From Parapedobacter pyrenivorans_A (GTDB lineage: Bacteria; Bacteroidota; Bacteroidia; Sphingobacteriales; Sphingobacteriaceae), in contig NZ_JBHEUZ010000004.1 in assembly GCF_041925275.1 (NCBI RefSeq), positions 233,504 through 297,503 on the forward strand: DNA of 64,000 nucleotides. The letters run 5' to 3'. Made by a program: the position numbers and the translations under genes. Positions 34,013 through 44,100 of this stretch are shown here, one piece after another. Under the pieces are notes generated by a model. The model searched no databases. It saw nothing but the letters and a program-made list of their open reading frames with translations, and was not told the origin of the DNA. Every line of letters starts with the position of its first letter. Positions within the stretch are counted from its first letter, which is position 1.

Positions 34013-36238
34013 ATGAAACACGTGATTCTTCTTTTCACCGGACTTATCGCAGTCCTGTTCGCTTTTGGCCAACAAGGCGATCCGAAACCAGCTTTTAACT
34101 TCGATTTCGAGCGGGTGGCGGACACGATGCCGGTAGGCTGGAGCAATTTCGGGGCGGGTGACTACATCCTTGCTGTCGACAGCGCTGTCGTGAAAAGTGG
34201 CCGGTATGCCGCATCCATCGCTTCTCAAGGGGATGGACCGGGCTACCGGGCATGGGCATTTGCTATCCCCGGCAGCTATCCGGGCAAAGAAATCAAACTC
34301 TCGGGTTACATCAAAACCGAAAATGTGGATGGCTTTGCCGGCCTTTGGATGCGCATCGATCCGCAGGTCGCCTTCAACAACATGCAGCAGGCGGGACTGA
34401 AAGGCACCACGGAATGGACCCACTATGAATTTACGTTGCCGATGGACCCCGACAAAACCGAACAGACGGTAGTCGGCGGCTTGTTGGTGGGTAAAGGCAA
34501 GGTGTGGTTCGACAGTTTGTCGGTAACGATAGATGGCCGCGACATCGCTACGCTGAAGCCTGTGGAGCGAAAAAAACTAGCCGCCCAACTAGATACTGCA
34601 TTCGATGCGGGTTCGGCCGTCGAAATACCTGCGCTGGACGATTCCTCGTCGGAAAGCCTGCACGTGCTAGGCCTCGTTTGGGGTTTCGTTAAATATTACC
34701 ATCCGGCCGTAGCCGCCGGCGAGGTGAATTGGGATTATGAATTGTTCCGGGTGCTGCCTGCAATATTGGAAGCTGGCGGGAGACGCCAACGGGATTCGGT
34801 GCTAAGGGAATGGGTAGCCAAGCTGGGCCCGGTAACAAGGGCTGAAGGGGCTACGCCACTTGAGGGAACGGTGAAGCTTGAGCCGGATCTGGAATGGATC
34901 AATACGTCCGGTTTCTCGACAGAATTGGCAGAATTGCTGTTGGAGATCAGGCAGGCCACGCGGACCGGCAAGCATTTTTATGTGGGCGTATATCCCGGTG
35001 TAGGCAACCCCGATTTCAGCAGTGAACATCCTTACCCGCAGATGAAGGCTGGTGATGACGGGTTCCGGTTGCTAGCCTTATATCGGTATTGGAATATGAT
35101 CCAATATTTCTTTCCTTACCGACACCTCATCGGCGAAGACTGGAAAGCGATATTGCGCGAATTCATACCGAAGTTCATGGAAGCTGCGGATACACAGGCT
35201 TACGTGTTGGCCACGTTGGAACTCATTGGCCGGATACACGACTCCCACGCCAACGTATGGGGCAATAACTCAGTGTTAAACAACTTTTTCGGTACGAGAT
35301 ATGCACCCGTGGAAGTAAGATTCTTCGGGGAACAACTGGTCATCACCGGATACCGGCACGCTGGATGGGGCCCGTCAACAGGCCTGGAAGTAGGCGATGT
35401 GATTACGGCAGTGAACGGGGAGGGTGTAATGGATATCGTTGACCGGATGCTGAGGTACACACCGGCGTCCAATTACCCCACACAGTTGCGCGACATGGGC
35501 CCCAAGTTGTTACGGACCAATGATCCGACCCTGCGGATCGCGGTTGTCCGCGATGGTGAACCCCACACAGTCGCAATCGATACCTATGAACCGGGGGCAT
35601 TGAAAATGCGCAATCTTTTCGTGAGTACCGACACCAGCTTCCGGATGCTGGCCGATGATATCGCCTACTTGAACAACGGCACGCTGGATGCGGATAACCT
35701 TGGCGCGTACTGGGATCAAATCCAAGGCACGAAGGGCCTGATCATCGATAACCGCAATTACCCTCGTAAGCCGGGGGCCAACCGGGTAGGGGAGTTTCTC
35801 CTATCGGATGAGACGCCTTTTGCACAATTCACGTTTTGCAGCATACAAGAACCGGGTCGGGTCTTTTTCGGAGGCACACCGATGAACACGGGCAAGAAGA
35901 ACGCGGCGTATTATCGGGGCAAGGTGGTGATCCTGGTGAATGAGGTAACCCAAAGTTCCGCCGAGTTCCATGCGATGGCCTACCGTGTGCATCCCAACGC
36001 CACGGTAATGGGCTCCACCACGGCCGGCGCCGATGGCAACGTGTCGCCAATCGTGTTGCCGGGCGGCATCTCGACCGCCATCAGTGGGATTGGTGTGTAC
36101 TACCCCGATGGCAGGGAAACCCAGCGTGTGGGGATCGTGCCTGATGTGGTGGTGGTGCCAACGGTGGCCGGTGTGAAAACGGGGCGCGACGACGTGCTCG
36201 AACGGGCGGTGCAGTTTATTAACGATAGCGCTAGATGA
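34013..36238 (+). CDS. S41-family C-terminal-processing-type peptidase with N-terminal beta-sandwich
   Basis: 741 residues from the ATG at 34013 (MKHVILLFTGLIAVLFAFGQ, a good signal peptide); the ATG at 34007 is an alternative. Residues ~25-185 resemble a carbohydrate-binding-like jelly roll (FNFDFERVADTMPVGWSNF, GYIKTENVDGFAGLWMRI). Next comes a helical region, a PDZ-like segment (GLEVGDVITAVNGEGV) and the S41 catalytic core with GLIIDNRNYPR and the nucleophile region VTQSSAEFHAMAY (Ser). A tail STTAGADGNVSPIVLPGG follows. It would be periplasmic or outer-surface. It ends the GntR/ABC operon (19 nt after the previous gene). Confidence 0.88.
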   Translation: MKHVILLFTGLIAVLFAFGQQGDPKPAFNFDFERVADTMPVGWSNFGAGDYILAVDSAVVKSGRYAASIASQGDGPGYRAWAFAIPGSYPGKEIKLSGYIKTENVDGFAGLWMRIDPQVAFNNMQQAGLKGTTEWTHYEFTLPMDPDKTEQTVVGGLLVGKGKVWFDSLSVTIDGRDIATLKPVERKKLAAQLDTAFDAGSAVEIPALDDSSSESLHVLGLVWGFVKYYHPAVAAGEVNWDYELFRVLPAILEAGGRRQRDSVLREWVAKLGPVTRAEGATPLEGTVKLEPDLEWINTSGFSTELAELLLEIRQATRTGKHFYVGVYPGVGNPDFSSEHPYPQMKAGDDGFRLLALYRYWNMIQYFFPYRHLIGEDWKAILREFIPKFMEAADTQAYVLATLELIGRIHDSHANVWGNNSVLNNFFGTRYAPVEVRFFGEQLVITGYRHAGWGPSTGLEVGDVITAVNGEGVMDIVDRMLRYTPASNYPTQLRDMGPKLLRTNDPTLRIAVVRDGEPHTVAIDTYEPGALKMRNLFVSTDTSFRMLADDIAYLNNGTLDADNLGAYWDQIQGTKGLIIDNRNYPRKPGANRVGEFLLSDETPFAQFTFCSIQEPGRVFFGGTPMNTGKKNAAYYRGKVVILVNEVTQSSAEFHAMAYRVHPNATVMGSTTAGADGNVSPIVLPGGISTAISGIGVYYPDGRETQRVGIVPDVVVVPTVAGVKTGRDDVLERAVQFINDSAR

Positions 36239-36266
36239 GGGGGCAACAGTTTGTTTTTGGGTTGTT

Positions 36267-36896
36267 TTGCTATACCCCAATACCGCTTTGCCATATCTAC
36301 TTGGCGCTACGCCATATGACAAAGGCGTGGCACCACATGCGGATGCCCTGGAAGCGTATAGCAACAACGTGTTGTGGTAATACCATACGCTAGAAGCATA
36401 TAACAATAAGCTGATGCCATATGCAGGTGGCGGGAAATCATATAGCAACGCCGCGTTGCCATATAGCAATGGGCTCTTGCTATGTGGTATCGGCCGCTTG
36501 CCATATAGCAACCGGGTAGATGCATACCTCAACGGGATGAAGGGGTACACTGGCGGGGCGTTACGGTACGGCAGTGGCCAGTTGCGATATACCAGTAGCT
36601 TCCCACCATACGGCAATACCTTTTCGGCATATACATGAGCACTTTCCGTATACCGCAACAACCGCTTGCTATATATCGGCGGGCTATCGACACATAACAA
36701 CGCATTTTTGCCATATGCATATGCGCTGTCAGCGTATGTTTTGAGCACGTTGCTTTATGGCGAACGCGTAATAAATATATACTTGAGGCCGTTGCCGTAT
36801 GGCAAGCGTGTATTGTATTACTACAATAGGCTGAAAGCATATAGCAATAGGCTAAGTATATATAGCAAACGTGCAGGTATATATCACAAAACCGTT
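36267..36896. repeat. Array of thirty degenerate 21-bp units, no indels
   Basis: From 36267 the sequence falls into thirty consecutive 21-nt units ending at 36896 with no insertion or deletion, although units differ strongly. The consensus core is the near-palindrome TTGCYATATRGCAA plus a 7-nt spacer often like CNGGCTG. In one plus frame each unit reads seven residues, about LPYSNRL, with the central codon TAT or TAC in 25 of 30 units, but units 6 and 18 carry stops (TAA, TGA). A minus frame is open across the first 23 units and reads similar (LLYGN-like) repeats because the core is palindromic. No start codon or ribosome site is convincing. It fills most of the gap 36239-37031 between the S41 peptidase and the defence cassette. 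Confidence 0.85.
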
Positions 36897-36972
36897 AAAA
36901 TAGGGATAGAAACCGTTGATTGAGAGCCTTTAAGCCGATGGCTTATTAGAATTATCCCCGAGTTTAGAAATA

Positions 36973-37009
36973 TTTGACAGAAACCGCTATATTAGCCAAT
37001 ATTTGTCAA
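36973..37009 (+). promoter_or_regulatory. Promoter/operator region of the XRE-Mod cassette
   Basis: TTTGACA (36973-36979) and TGTCAA (37004-37009) form a 6-bp inverted repeat. TTTG at 36973, 21 nt, then AATATTTG (36998-37005) is a one-mismatch housekeeping promoter, so the repeat brackets the predicted promoter. The XRE protein at 37032 is a plausible ligand. Confidence 0.45.
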
Positions 37010-37031
37010 GTCAAATTTCAAACAAACAACG

Positions 37032-37307
37032 ATGATTGGTGAGAAGATCCGGGAGTTGCGAGAAGCGAACAATATCCTGATCCGGCAGCTTGCTGCTCAA
37101 TTGGATATCGATACGGCTCTATTAAGCAAAATGGAGCGCGGTGACCGCTTTTTTCGGAAAGAAGACCTAACGAAAATAGCCACCATTTTCCAGATTTCGG
37201 AAGATGAGTTGTTGACGCTATGGCTGGCGGATAAAGTCATCAAAACCATTGAACCGGAATCTTTCCAAAAGGAAGCATTGGAGTTAGCATTGAAGACCAT
37301 TAAATAA
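37032..37307 (+). CDS. XRE-family (Cro/C1) helix-turn-helix regulator, probable cassette controller
   Basis: 91 residues. The HTH is IREL-REANNILIRQLAAQLDIDTALLSKMERGDRFFRKEDLTKIATIF, with the standard QLAAQL...TALLSKMERG helices. The C-terminal ~30 residues are helical and would dimerise. Small XRE proteins next to restriction-modification genes often act as controller (C) proteins that delay restriction and limit methylase expression. It is the first gene of the cassette, 18 nt before mod, with an inverted repeat over its promoter. The control role is inference from context. Confidence 0.9.
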   Translation: MIGEKIRELREANNILIRQLAAQLDIDTALLSKMERGDRFFRKEDLTKIATIFQISEDELLTLWLADKVIKTIEPESFQKEALELALKTIK

Positions 37308-37325
37308 CCTATACAACAAAAAAGC

Positions 37326-39269
37326 ATGAGCGTAGAAAAACTGGATATGCAGTCGCCGGATTTGGTAAACCAAAATATAGAAATGTTGGCGGAGTTGTTT
37401 CCGAATTGTGTAACGGAGAGTGAAAATGGCAAGGCAATTGATTTTGATCTGTTGCGGCAGGAGCTTAACGGCGCGGTGGTGGAAGGTACCAAGGAAAGGT
37501 ACCGACTGGAATGGCCGGGAAAGAAAGAGGCTATCGTAACGGCCAATCTGCCTACCACCAAAACACTGCGTCCGGTGCGTGATGATTCCGTAGACTTCGA
37601 CAACACCGAAAATCTTTATATCGAGGGCGATAATCTCGAAGTGCTCAAACTTTTGCAGGAAAGTTACCTGGGCAAGGTCAAGATGATTTATATCGATCCG
37701 CCTTACAATACCGGAAAAGACTTTGTGTATAAAGACAATTTTTCGAAAAACACGCAGGACGAACTTTTTGAAAGTGGTCAAAAGGATGAATACAACCAAC
37801 GTTTGGTCGTCAATCCCGAAACCGCTGGTCGGTATCATTCTGATTGGTTAAGTATGATGTATCCGAGATTGAAGTTGGCGAGGAATCTTTTAAAAGACGA
37901 TGGGGTGATTTTTATTTCTATCGGGGAACAAGAAGTCCACAATCTAAAAAAAATAGCCGATGAGGTTTTTGGAGAAGTAAATTTTATTGGTGCTGCTGGC
38001 AGAATATCTAAAAAAGCAAATAATCAAGGTGATTATTGGGCACCAAATTTTGATAACGTATTAACATATTCTAAAAGTAGAGAATTTGCTGTTCCGTTTT
38101 TCGGAGGAATCAATTACGATAATTATACAGAGGTAGAAGCCGAGGGACCTCGAAAAGGAGAAAAATATCAATTGGTCAGGCTGTATATGACGAGTTTGGA
38201 CCCAATGCGAGGCTGTAACAACCAACGTTATTATATAGAATGCCCTGATGGGTCCTTCGTTATCCCTCCAGGCGAAGTTTTCCCAAATGAAATTAAAGAT
38301 GGGGCGAATGTATCACCTAAAAGTGGAAAAGATAAAGTATGGAGATGGTCATATAATTCATATTTAGAAAAAAAAGATCAAATAGTTGTCAAACAAGTTC
38401 GTTCTTCAAATCTTGTTAATGAGCGAGGTGAAAAAACATTTTGGAATGTTTACACCAAAACATATTTACAAGATGTAATCGATAAATCTACAGCAACCCC
38501 AAATAATTTTATAGAAGATCATATTAATCAAAAAGCTTCCCATGAGTTAAAGGCTCTTGATATACCATTTGACTTTGCAAAGCCAAGTTCGTTAGTGGAA
38601 TTTTTAGCGCAAACGTGTCGAGTTGAAAAAGATGATATTGTTTTAGATTTCTTTTCGGGTTCTGCTTCCTCGGCCCATGCTGTTATCAACTTAAATTCAA
38701 AAGATTTGGGTAGTAGAAGGTTTATCATGGTTCAATTACCAGAAGATACAGATAAAAACAGTGATGAATTTAAAGCCGGCTACAAAAATATCTGCGAAAT
38801 CGGCAAAGAACGTATCCGTCGAGCTGCCAAGAAAATCAAGGAAGAAACCGGAGCGGATATCGATTATGGGTTCCGCGTATACCGTTTGGACGAAAGTAAT
38901 ATGCAGGATGTGTATTACAAACCGCAGGATTACCTGCAAACCAATCTCGATTTATTTGCGGATAATGTGAGACCCGATCGCACGGCCGATGATTTACTGG
39001 CCCAGGTCATGCTGGATTGGGGGCTGCCGTTGAGTTTGAAGATTGAGCGATTGGAAATAGCCGGTAAAGATGTTTTCCGTGTCGCCGAAAATTCCTTATA
39101 TGCTTGTTTTGACAAAGGCATTGACGAGGCTTTTGCCAAGGAAATTGCTGAAGACCAGCCTTTACGTGTCGTTTTCCGGGATAGCGGTTTTAAGGATGAT
39201 ACGGCTAAGGTAAATGTTAAGCAATTACTGAAACAATTGAGTCCGGAAACCGAAATGAAAGTGATCTAA
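37326..39269 (+). CDS. mod: Type III restriction-modification DNA methyltransferase (Mod, beta class)
   Basis: 647 residues. The catalytic motif IV is IYIDPPYNTGKDF (residues ~122-133; DPPY at 124-127). The AdoMet-binding motif I, DFFSGSASSAHAV, comes later (~441). This IV-before-I order defines beta-class type III Mod enzymes, which methylate N6 of adenine on one strand. Between the two motifs lies the target-recognition domain (~190-430), whose DNA (about 37890-38760) is visibly more AT-rich than the ends of the gene. The last base of the stop is the first base of the next start (39269), so the genes are coupled. Confidence 0.95.
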   Translation: MSVEKLDMQSPDLVNQNIEMLAELFPNCVTESENGKAIDFDLLRQELNGAVVEGTKERYRLEWPGKKEAIVTANLPTTKTLRPVRDDSVDFDNTENLYIEGDNLEVLKLLQESYLGKVKMIYIDPPYNTGKDFVYKDNFSKNTQDELFESGQKDEYNQRLVVNPETAGRYHSDWLSMMYPRLKLARNLLKDDGVIFISIGEQEVHNLKKIADEVFGEVNFIGAAGRISKKANNQGDYWAPNFDNVLTYSKSREFAVPFFGGINYDNYTEVEAEGPRKGEKYQLVRLYMTSLDPMRGCNNQRYYIECPDGSFVIPPGEVFPNEIKDGANVSPKSGKDKVWRWSYNSYLEKKDQIVVKQVRSSNLVNERGEKTFWNVYTKTYLQDVIDKSTATPNNFIEDHINQKASHELKALDIPFDFAKPSSLVEFLAQTCRVEKDDIVLDFFSGSASSAHAVINLNSKDLGSRRFIMVQLPEDTDKNSDEFKAGYKNICEIGKERIRRAAKKIKEETGADIDYGFRVYRLDESNMQDVYYKPQDYLQTNLDLFADNVRPDRTADDLLAQVMLDWGLPLSLKIERLEIAGKDVFRVAENSLYACFDKGIDEAFAKEIAEDQPLRVVFRDSGFKDDTAKVNVKQLLKQLSPETEMKVI

Positions 39270-41191
39270 TGAAAGGTGCTAGAGAGTTAATACAACAGCT
39301 CAATCATACGGACGAGTGCAATTGGATAGAGGCCAAACGAGGGAGTGCCGTCGACCGATCCATATTGGAGACGGTGTGTGCGTTTTCAAATGAGCCTGGA
39401 TTGGGTGGAGGGTATATTTTATTAGGTGTAGAGCAGGAAAGTATTTCGCTGTTCCCCTCTTACGAGATTACCGGGGTAGAACAGACCGACAAGGTTCAAC
39501 TGGATTTGGGTACCCAAAGTGCTTCCATGTTCAATCAACCGATTCGCCCGAGTATCCAGGTGGAAAAAATCGGTGATAGAAATGTGATTGTCATACATGT
39601 CCCCGAATTGCCCGATGGACAGAAGCCGGTTTACTTCAAAAATGAAGGGTTGCCGCAGGGCGCTTTTCGTCGTATCGGTTCTTCTGATCAGCGCTGTACG
39701 GATGATGACCTATTTGTCTTTTTCAACAAAGAAGACTCTTTGGATAGCAGTGTGGTCAATGATTCGTCGTTGGATGATATCAGCGAAGAAGCGATTGAAA
39801 TCTATCGAAGTCTGCGGTCTAAGGTCAACCCCTATGCAGAAGAATTGCAATATGATGATTTGGATTTGCTTCATTCCTTAGGTTGTGTAAAGAAGGAAAA
39901 AGACAATATGCGTTTGACCTACGCCGGGTTATTGCTATTCGGTAAACGTATTGCTCATCGTAGACTGCTTCCGATGGTCCGTGTTGATTATATTCGGGTG
40001 CCAGGTAATGAATGGATCGAAGATCCTGAGAATCGATTTACAACGATTGACATGCGAGGTGCATTGATTGAAATGGTACAACGTGTTTTTAGCCAGATTA
40101 CGGACGACCTCCCGAAAGGATTTTTGCTGCCGGAGGGTGAGTTGCAGGCGGAAAGTATTGGCTTGCCAAGCCGGGTGCTTCGTGAAGCCATCGTAAATGC
40201 GCTGATTCATAGGACTTATCGGGTGAATCAACCGATTCAGATTATTCGTTACGGCAATCGGATTGAAATAAAAAATCCCGGCTTTTCGCTTAAACCAGAA
40301 GATCATTTGGGTGAGCCTGGCTCCCAAAATAGGAATCCATATATCGCTGCTGTATTCCATGAAACAAACCTCGCGGAGACGAAAGGTTCTGGCATACGGA
40401 CCATGCGTTCCTTAATGGAAAAGGCAAATATGCTGCCTCCAACGTTTGAAAGTGATCATGGTCGAAATCAATTTACCGTACGTTTGCTTCTGCACCATTT
40501 CCTTGGTGTGGACGACGTAAAATGGCTGTCTACTTTTGATGGGTATGGTCTGAATGAAGACCAAAAACGGGCATTAATCTTCACCCGGGAAGTTGGTGCT
40601 GTGGATAATTCATCCTATCGTCAATTGAATGGTGTGGATATATTGAAAGCGAGTGCCGACCTCCGGGATATGCGTAATAAAGAGATATTGGTACAGAAAG
40701 GGAAGAGTCGCGCTACCTATTATGTGGGCGGTAAGAATTTTGTTGTAGAAAATGGTGTTGCTTCAGCTGATGGCCTTAAAACACCACCTCAAGCTACTAA
40801 CACACCAGCCGATGGTCTTAAAACACCACTTCAAGACGTTAGTGCACCAGTTCAAGTGCTTAGTACGCCACCTCAAGGCGTTAGTGCACCAGTTCGTGAA
40901 GACCATACAGCTACACTCGATAAAATTGGTACCCAAATTCTTGATAAGATAGCAAAACTGCCGGCCAGGACAGCTGATGCCCGTATTATAGAAGATATTA
41001 TAGCAGAGGTATGTTTACATGGTTATTTTAAAGCATCTGAAATAGCATGGCTTCTAAAGCGTAGTGAGGATTATGTAAAACGTAAGTTTTTAACTCCTAT
41101 GATAAATCAAAAGAAACTCATGTACAGATTTCCGGATATGATTAATCATCCTGAACAAGCCTATATAACTGCTAAGACCGATAAACAATGA
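39269..41191 (+). CDS. AlbA_2 (Schlafen-type) nucleic-acid-binding protein with C-terminal HATPase-like domain
   Basis: 640 residues. The N-terminal AlbA_2 domain is visible in IEAKRGSAVDRSILETVCAFSNEPGLGGGYILLGVEQE and VIVIHVPELPDGQKPVYF...GAFRRIGSSDQR. A middle/C-terminal segment LREAIVNALIHRTYR...IRYGNRIEIKNPGF...KGSGIRTMRSLMEK is the GHKL-like ATPase half common in these proteins. Residues 502-543 are six 7-residue repeats (see 40772-40897). The C-terminal ~90 residues look like a winged-helix domain (ASEIAWLLKRSEDYVKRKFLTPMI). It lies between mod and res, overlapping each by 1 and 4 nt, so it is an integral cassette member. Its biochemical role is unknown. Confidence 0.88.
   Translation: MKGARELIQQLNHTDECNWIEAKRGSAVDRSILETVCAFSNEPGLGGGYILLGVEQESISLFPSYEITGVEQTDKVQLDLGTQSASMFNQPIRPSIQVEKIGDRNVIVIHVPELPDGQKPVYFKNEGLPQGAFRRIGSSDQRCTDDDLFVFFNKEDSLDSSVVNDSSLDDISEEAIEIYRSLRSKVNPYAEELQYDDLDLLHSLGCVKKEKDNMRLTYAGLLLFGKRIAHRRLLPMVRVDYIRVPGNEWIEDPENRFTTIDMRGALIEMVQRVFSQITDDLPKGFLLPEGELQAESIGLPSRVLREAIVNALIHRTYRVNQPIQIIRYGNRIEIKNPGFSLKPEDHLGEPGSQNRNPYIAAVFHETNLAETKGSGIRTMRSLMEKANMLPPTFESDHGRNQFTVRLLLHHFLGVDDVKWLSTFDGYGLNEDQKRALIFTREVGAVDNSSYRQLNGVDILKASADLRDMRNKEILVQKGKSRATYYVGGKNFVVENGVASADGLKTPPQATNTPADGLKTPLQDVSAPVQVLSTPPQGVSAPVREDHTATLDKIGTQILDKIAKLPARTADARIIEDIIAEVCLHGYFKASEIAWLLKRSEDYVKRKFLTPMINQKKLMYRFPDMINHPEQAYITAKTDKQ
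40772..40897 (+). repeat. Six in-frame 21-bp units coding for 7-residue Pro-rich repeats
   Basis: Units of 21 nt at 40772, 40793, 40814, 40835, 40856 and 40877 encode GLKTPPQ, ATNTPAD, GLKTPLQ, DVSAPVQ, VLSTPPQ, GVSAPVR. Alternate units are most alike, giving a 42-nt super-period. They join the ATPase half to the C-terminal domain of the AlbA_2 protein as a flexible linker. Length change by whole units would keep the frame. Confidence 0.85.
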
Positions 41192-44100
41192 AATTACAAT
41201 TCAAGGAACAAGATTTTCAGGTCCAAGCGGTAAAGGCGATAATCGATTGTTTTGAAGGGCAACCGTTGAAAACCAATCGTTTTACGCTGGAACGGAGCAA
41301 AGAGCTGATCCGGAAAGCCAAGCAGGCTGCTAGCGGCGGTATACAAGCTTCAGTCTTTGACAATGACGTATTAGAAGATATCGGTTATCGCAATAGCCCC
41401 TTGCAGCTTACAGACACCCAGGTGCTGAAGAATATCCAAACGGTGCAGCAGCAAAATGGATTGAACGAGAGTGCCGGCATCGAACGCCCTAAAGGAATCA
41501 AACTGGGGTATAACCTGACCGTCGAAATGGAGACCGGTACCGGCAAGACCTACACCTACATCCGCACCATGTATGAATTGCATAAGCACTACGGGTGGAG
41601 CAAGTTTATTGTTATCGTTCCCAGCATCGCAATCCGTGAGGGTGTGTACAAGTCTTTTCAGGTCACACAGGATCACTTCCAGGAGTTATATGGTCATAAG
41701 ATCAATCCGTTTATTTATAACTCGGGCAGGCCGCAGGATATTGAGAATTTTGCCACGGACAGCCGTATAAGCGTGATGATTATCAATACGCAGGCATTCA
41801 ATGCCAGCGGTGCGGATGCGAGGCGGATTTACATGGAGTTGGATCAGTTCGGAACCCGGAAACCAATCGATATTATCGCGCAGACCAATCCCATATTAAT
41901 CATTGATGAGCCGCAGTCGGTGGATGGTGAAAAGACGTTGAAAAGCATGCAGGACTTCAAACCGCTCTTTACCCTTCGGTATTCGGCGACGCACAAGGTA
42001 GAATACAATAAAGTGTATCGACTGGATGCATTGGATGCTTATAACAGAAAATTGGTCAAGAAAATACAAGTCAAGGGGATTAACCTCAAGGGGTCAACGG
42101 GTACGACAGGGTATCTGTACCTTGAGCAGATTAGCCTTAGTACCACAAAGCCGCCCTTCGCTATTGTGGAGTACGAGGAGCGATCCGGCGAAGGCGTAAA
42201 AAAGACTCGAAAAAAGCTTGCCGAGGGAGCTAATCTTTATGAGTTGTCCGGCAACTTGCCTGTTTACAAGAACCATGTGATTACGGAAGTCAATGGATAC
42301 CTGAATAAAATCGTGGTTAACGGTGAGGATATTTATCCAGGCGACATCGTCAATGACAAGGATGAACATGCATTTCGGAGGGTTCAAATCCGTGAGACGA
42401 TCCTATCGCACCTCCAAAAAGAAAAGCAATTATTTGGTAAGGGGATTAAGGTATTGAGCCTGTTCTTTATTGATTCGGTAGACAAGTACCGCGTATATGA
42501 TGAAACGGGAGAAAAGGTGCTCGGCGAATATGCCAAGATCTTCGAGGAAGAATATAATAAAGTACGCAACGACTTTTTGGACTTATTCCAGCAGGATTAT
42601 AATGATTATCTGAAAGATACCGATCCAAGTCAAGTGCATAAGGGCTATATGCCTACTAGCTATGTTGATTACCTGCAGCGGGATGGCGCGGACAAGATCC
42701 ATGAAGGTTATTTTTCGATTGACAAAAAGGGTAAAAGTGTGGACCCATCGGTGAAGCGGGGCAAGGAAGATTCTGACGATATATCGGCGTATGACCTGAT
42801 CATGAAAGACAAAGAGCGCTTATTGAGTTTTGACGAACCGACACGCTTTATTTTTTCCCATTCGGCATTGAAAGAAGGCTGGGACAATCCGAATGTCTTT
42901 CAAATCTGTGCATTGAAAAGTGCGGAATCAGGCAGCCAGACAAGAAGAAGACAGGAGGTGGGCCGTGGCATGCGCCTTTGTGTGGACAGTCGGGGTGTCC
43001 GCCAGGATTTTGAACTCATTGGGGAGCAGGTACATGAAGTAAATAAATTGACGGTCATTGCCTCGGAAAGCTATGAAGCTTTCGCGAAAGGGTTACAAGC
43101 TGAGATTGCAGCGACTTTGGCTGACCGGCCTCAAAAAGCCGAGATTGCTTACTTTGTTGGGAAAGTCGTGTCTGACGCACCGGATAAGCGTTATCGCCTT
43201 ACGGAGGATGATGCCCGGAAAATCCAGTTCCAACTCATTATCGGCCAAATCATTGACCAAGATTACCGGATTACGCCAGCTGGTCGTGAAATCATCGAAA
43301 AGGGTGCCACACCATTGCCGGAACACCTCGAACCATATCGGGAATCGATAAATCAGCTGTTGGTCTCCATCTATTCCGGCAAGGCGATCAAACCGGAGGA
43401 TGAACGGCAGACGGTTGTATTGAATACAAATGCGAACTTCAAAAAGAAGGAATTCCAGGCACTTTGGGATAGAATCAGCTTGAAAACCATCTATGAGGTA
43501 CAATTTGATACGGAGAAGCTGATCGGTGAAAGCAAGCGCCAGATCAATGCGAAGCTACATATCAGCGACCGCGTCTATGAAGTGAAATCCGGAGAGCTTG
43601 AAGACGGCACGAAAGAGCAAATGCAACAGGGTGCGTTACTGCGCGAATCCAAGAGGGAATACTTGAAACTCAATAACGATTTGTATTCGGATACACTATA
43701 TGACATTGTCGGTGAGATCGAGGAGAAAACGAACCTTACCAGGCGTACCATCGTCGAAATATTGAAAGCTATCCGGGAGGAAAAGTTTGCCATGATCCGG
43801 AAGAACCCGGAAGAGTTTATTGCCAGGTGTTGTAAGCTGATCAATGAGGCGAAAGCCAGCTTGATCATCAATAATATCGTTTATCACAAAACCGATGAGC
43901 GGTATGATGCCAAAACCATTTTCACGAACGATAAATCGGCATTGCGTCATTCGGATCTGCTGAAGAAGCACGTCTATGACTATTTGACTTCCGATTCCAA
44001 AATTGAGGCGGATTTCGCACACGCCCTGGAAAACAGTGTCGAAGTGGTTGTGTATGCTAAGTTGCCGCGGAGTTTTTACATTTCGACTCCGGTGGCAAAA

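Noticed and set aside
35801..36748. A 315-codon minus frame across the 21-bp array and the end of the S41 gene
   Set aside because: It starts at a GTG inside the array, half of it is antisense to the S41 catalytic region, and its repeats follow from the palindromic core. It may be a by-product of the array.
36267..36896. CRISPR array
   Set aside because: Units are 21 bp, contiguous and mutually diverged; there are no constant repeats with unique spacers and no cas genes.
42775..42790. A further ACGATATATCGGC enhancer-like site
   Set aside because: It lies inside the res coding frame as ordinary codons, with no partner site and no promoter nearby.
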